Below, piece after piece: positions 5,491-6,974 of a stretch of 6,974 nucleotides of DNA (positions within the stretch are counted from its first letter, which is position 1; each line of letters begins with the position of its first letter). The translations under genes were made by a program, and so were the position numbers. Under the pieces are notes generated by a model. The model searched no databases, was not told the DNA's origin, and saw nothing but the letters and a program-made list of their open reading frames with translations. This DNA is from an uncultured Oscillospiraceae bacterium (lineage in GTDB: Bacteria > Bacillota > Clostridia > Oscillospirales > Oscillospiraceae): assembly GCA_900758315.1 (NCBI GenBank), contig CAAERF010000148.1, positions 1-6,974 on the forward strand, in the 5' to 3' direction.

Positions 5491-5535
5491 CTCTTAATCA
5501 GTGGGCCCAGGGTTCGAGTCCCTGGAGGTGCACCA
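5491..5535 (+). other. 3' fragment of a tRNA-Lys(CUU) gene, candidate attachment-site core
   Basis: The 45 bases read as anticodon loop CTCTTAA (anticodon CTT), stem TCAGT, variable region GGGCC, T-arm CAGGG-TTCGAGT-CCCTG, acceptor strand GAGGTGC, discriminator A and encoded CCA. The 5' half is missing: the five bases before the loop (TTGCT) cannot pair with TCAGT, and no D-arm or GCACCTC acceptor strand lies upstream. This is therefore not a working tRNA gene. A break at the anticodon loop is a classic crossover point of tRNA-targeting tyrosine integrases, whose element ends carry such a 3' copy. Confidence 0.8.
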
Positions 5536-5541
5536 GATATT

Positions 5542-5576
5542 GAACGTCAAATCGTAAGATTTGGCGTTCTTTCTTT
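5542..5576 (+). terminator. Rho-independent terminator after the tRNA-Lys fragment
   Basis: A 12-bp stem with one G-T pair (5542-5553 with 5558-5569) and a GTAA loop are followed by TTCTTTCTTT. It starts only six bases after the encoded CCA, so it looks like the native tRNA terminator. If so, host sequence downstream of the tRNA gene is retained with the fragment. Confidence 0.78.
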
Positions 5577-5591
5577 ATGTAGGAAAGCGGC

Positions 5592-5660
5592 TGCACACTT
5601 TCTGCACACCATTTGCACATTTGCCCGAATCGGGGACTTTTCTGCGCAAGGTTTGCACAG
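5592..5660. repeat. Right iteron array: TGCACA repeats at 11-bp spacing
   Basis: TGCACAC at 5592 and 5603 and TGCACAT at 5614 are exactly 11 bp apart. A second pair, degenerate TGCGCAA at 5643 and TGCACAG at 5654, is again 11 bp apart. All point the same way as the left array, with A in place of G at the sixth base. A single further TGCACAT is at 6506-6512, beyond the integrase fragment. Probable arm-type integrase sites. Confidence 0.68.
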
Positions 5661-5691
5661 CCTGCTTTCCTTTGCATAAAAAGAAGAAATG

Positions 5692-6327
5692 TTAGGCGAA
5701 CAAGGCTCTCGTCAACTCCCTGCGTTCGTCTGCATCCATCAGCCGGATGGTTTCAAGGATCTCCTTGCCGGAGATTTTTGTTGCCGCCGGCTTTTCATTT
5801 TGCCGGGGCTGGGGTGCTGCCGGGGTCAGGTCTTGGGAATAGAAATTTGCTTCGATCTTCTCGGTCAGCTCCAGTCGGGGCTTGTCCTGCGTGTGGGCGT
5901 AGGTGTCCATCAGGACAGATGCCGTCGCATGGCCGGTGTTGCCCTGCACCGACTTGAAGTCGCCGTCGGATTGCAAGAGCTGGTAGGTGGCACTGGAATG
6001 CCGCAGACCGTGGAACACGATCTGCTCAAACTCCGGGTGCTCTGCTCTCCATAACCGGTACCATTTCGTCAGCAGTTCCGGTGCAATGGGCAGACCATCC
6101 GGGAGCCGGAACAGTTGCCCGCAGTTGTTGTACTTCTCTGGGGCGTTCTGCTCGTCCTGTTTGAGCTTTTCAAGCCATGCTTGAAGTTCCTCTTTCAGAG
6201 GTTTGGTCATATAAAGAACACGATTTGACTTCTTGGTCTTGGGCTTTTTCAGGATGAGAGAGGACTTGCTGCCCTCACGCCTGTCCGGGAAGGTGTAGTA
6301 GACCTGATTGGGATTTACCACTTCCAA
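5692..6327 (-). pseudogene. Tyrosine site-specific integrase, 3' half only (N-terminus lost)
   Basis: The C-terminal catalytic half of a phage/ICE-type tyrosine recombinase. Counting from the codon at 6327, it keeps the beta-hairpin lysine region PKTKKSNRVLYM (29-40), FHGLRHSSATY with His106 and Arg109, TGH with His133, and the nucleophile Tyr143 in MDTYAH. The N-terminal DNA-binding domains and the segment with the first catalytic Arg are missing. The frame stays open upstream only to a TGA at 6415-6417, and that sequence (93 bases, with an inverted repeat) does not resemble an integrase. The TTG at 6327 has no convincing ribosome site. Without the first Arg it should be inactive. After Tyr143 there is an unusually long tail of about 68 residues with a Pro/Ala-rich linker. 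Its stop faces the iterons and tRNA fragment, as expected for an integrase at its own attachment site. Confidence 0.82.
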
Positions 6328-6358
6328 GTGGTGAGTTACGGTTTTCGTAACCCACCAC
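6328..6358. repeat. Inverted repeat at the broken end of the integrase
   Basis: Two 13-base arms (6328-6340 and 6346-6358) pair at 12 positions around a GTTTT loop, with cores GTTACG and CGTAAC. The repeat begins at the point where integrase similarity ends, so it may mark the deletion or insertion that truncated the gene. There is no T-run, so it is not an obvious terminator. Confidence 0.5.
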
Positions 6359-6377
6359 AGAGCGACCGTGTTACAGT

Positions 6378-6414
6378 AATCTGGTAAGTACCGGAAATCA
6401 GCACTTACCAGATT
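6378..6414. repeat. Perfect 12-bp inverted repeat AATCTGGTAAGT/ACTTACCAGATT
   Basis: The arms 6378-6389 and 6403-6414 are perfectly complementary around a 13-base loop, 20 bases from the preceding hairpin. No T-run follows. It may be the terminal hairpin of a small non-coding mobile repeat or a protein-binding structure. Not matched to a known family. Confidence 0.5.
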
Positions 6415-6417
6415 TCA

Positions 6418-6756
6418 CCGTGGCTTGACAAAATGTCAAGTCGAGGTCAAACATAACACGAATGGAATCGATGTGGACAAATCTTCTTTGTCTGCATTTT
6501 TTTCGTGCACATATTTGACCGCAAATAGCAACACCCAGGATGCTGATATGGCAGACAGCATCCGGGGTGTTTTGCGGAGAAGCAGGATAAACAGGGTAAT
6601 GAAGATAGGAGTAAATGATAAGAAGTCTGTTGGATCTGTGAAAGCAAATATGGTTGTTAGAATTAACGTGATAGTGAGTTCATTTTAGGAGAAGAAACTT
6701 TTGATGGATGGTTGCTCTCCGCAGGGTATAGGCAACGCTGGCTTCGCAGTTGGATC
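6418..6756. other. Non-coding stretch rich in inverted repeats
   Basis: No credible gene is seen; the open frames here are low in recognisable protein features and lack ribosome sites. It contains CTTGACA-aaa-TGTCAAG (6424-6440), the hairpin GACAAA/TTTGTC (6476-6492) followed at 6497-6503 by seven T residues, and the large hairpin at 6519-6577. From about 6580 to 6756 nothing could be assigned. No clear terminator for the fumarase-type gene was found. Confidence 0.6.
6519..6577. repeat. Large imperfect hairpin with nested arms
   Basis: An inner stem pairs 6531-6545 with 6556-6570 at 14 of 15 positions (core GGATGCTG/CAGCATCC); an outer stem CCGCAAA (6519-6525) pairs with TTTGCGG (6571-6577), with a five-base bulge at 6526-6530. 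It is too long and too poor in following T residues to be a typical terminator. It could be a small structured RNA or a palindromic mobile repeat. Confidence 0.5.
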
Positions 6757-6974
6757 TTATTTGATGAAGCCAACGTGCTTGCAAATTTCCTCGACGGCCT
6801 TATCCTTGCGCTGATTGAAGATGACCTTGTTCTCTTCGAACAGGTTGCGACCCTCAGCGTCGATGGAAACGATCAGGGGGCCAAACTCGTTAACATGGCA
6901 GTGCCACAGAGTTTCCGGCATACCGAGGTCACGCCACTGGGCCTCGACAATCTCCTCCACTTCGGTGGCAGCCA
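6757..6974 (-). CDS. Class I fumarate hydratase / L-tartrate dehydratase beta-type, C-terminal part (runs off right edge)
   Basis: The last 72 residues of a protein whose start lies beyond the right edge. The stretch [20 protein letters not shown], followed by [13 protein letters not shown], is characteristic of the C-terminal domain of iron-sulfur class I fumarases and the beta subunit of tartrate dehydratase, which reversibly add or remove water at fumarate/malate or tartrate/oxaloacetate. The end ([14 protein letters not shown]) with TAA at 6757-6759 is a normal length for the family. The alternatives cannot be separated on this fragment. It looks like ordinary core metabolism and marks where the element scar gives way to chromosome. 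Confidence 0.8.
   Translation of the reverse strand, partial: AATEVEEIVEAQWRDLGMPETLWHCHVNEFGPLIVSIDAEGRNLFEENKVIFNQRKDKAVEEICKHVGFIK

Larger units (their letters stand above)
5218..5691. other. Non-coding stretch holding an integrative-element junction
   Basis: No credible gene lies here. The stretch holds, in order, unassigned sequence (5218-5320), left TGCACGG iterons (5321-5363), AT-richer DNA, a 3' tRNA-Lys fragment (5491-5535), a terminator (5542-5576) and right TGCACA iterons (5592-5660). Short open frames here, such as one running from inside the CE17 gene to 5429, lack ribosome sites and recognisable protein sequence. Confidence 0.7.
5321..6330. mobile_element. Remnant or end of a tRNA-Lys-targeted integrative element
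   Basis: A tRNA 3' fragment, flanking phased iterons and a truncated tyrosine integrase lie together, the arrangement at the end of a prophage, ICE or genomic island. No cargo, excisionase or structural gene is visible, and no second copy of the tRNA fragment is found to its right. It is therefore either decayed or a junction between elements. Both boundaries are uncertain. Confidence 0.55.

Noticed and set aside
5460..5535. Complete functional tRNA-Lys gene
   Set aside because: The 5' acceptor strand, D-arm and left anticodon stem are absent or non-complementary, so only the 3' part is present.
5321..5660. CRISPR array
   Set aside because: The repeated unit is 7-11 bp with no spacers of uniform 30-40 bp length and no cas genes nearby; phased integrase arm sites fit better.
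5613..6054. Two overlapping plus-strand open frames opposite the integrase remnant
   Set aside because: They are antisense to recognisable integrase motifs and have no ribosome sites.
6425..6688. Small open frames on both strands (plus 6425-6688, minus 6447-6647)
   Set aside because: They run through the inverted-repeat cluster, lack ribosome sites and show no protein family features.

Overview
The window looks like chromosomal DNA of a gut Clostridia species of the Faecalibacterium/Oscillospiraceae type. This is inferred from GC-rich genes separated by AT-rich regulatory gaps, the style of the lipoprotein and LacI-family genes, and a gene set like the beta-mannan utilisation loci described in Faecalibacterium prausnitzii and Roseburia intestinalis. 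No marker gene in the window fixes the species.

Positions 1-5217 form a mannan-oligosaccharide locus. From the left edge it holds the N-terminal part of an ABC-transporter sugar-binding lipoprotein (minus strand), a divergent LacI-family regulator (plus), a convergent CE2-type SGNH acetyl esterase (minus), and a divergent two-gene operon (plus) of a GH113-like beta-mannan hydrolase overlapping by 4 bases with a CE17-type SGNH esterase that carries a C-terminal domain. The three enzymes lack signal peptides, so the likely scheme is import of acetylated manno-oligosaccharides, deacetylation in the cytoplasm by the two esterases, and cleavage by the GH113 enzyme.

The control regions are unusually legible. 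Strong sigma-A-type promoters can be read for the binding protein, lacI, the CE2 gene and the GH113 operon. An AGCT-centred palindrome (best copy TTTTGTTAGCTAACAAAA) recurs upstream of the binding protein, lacI and the CE2 gene and is a good candidate operator for the LacI protein encoded here, whose hinge segment is atypical. The GH113 promoter instead has a different, CG-centred palindrome at its expected start of transcription. Rho-independent terminators lie between lacI and the CE2 gene, and an unassigned one lies between the CE2 and GH113 promoters.

Positions 5218-6756 are a different kind of DNA: the scar or end of an integrative element. A 45-base 3' fragment of a tRNA-Lys(CUU) gene with a following terminator is flanked on both sides by TGCAC iterons at exact 11-bp spacing, which resemble arm-type integrase sites. 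The 3' half of a tyrosine integrase gene (minus) follows, then a non-coding stretch crowded with inverted repeats. At the right edge (6757-6974, minus) is the C-terminal end of a class I fumarate hydratase/tartrate dehydratase beta-type gene, apparently ordinary core chromosome.
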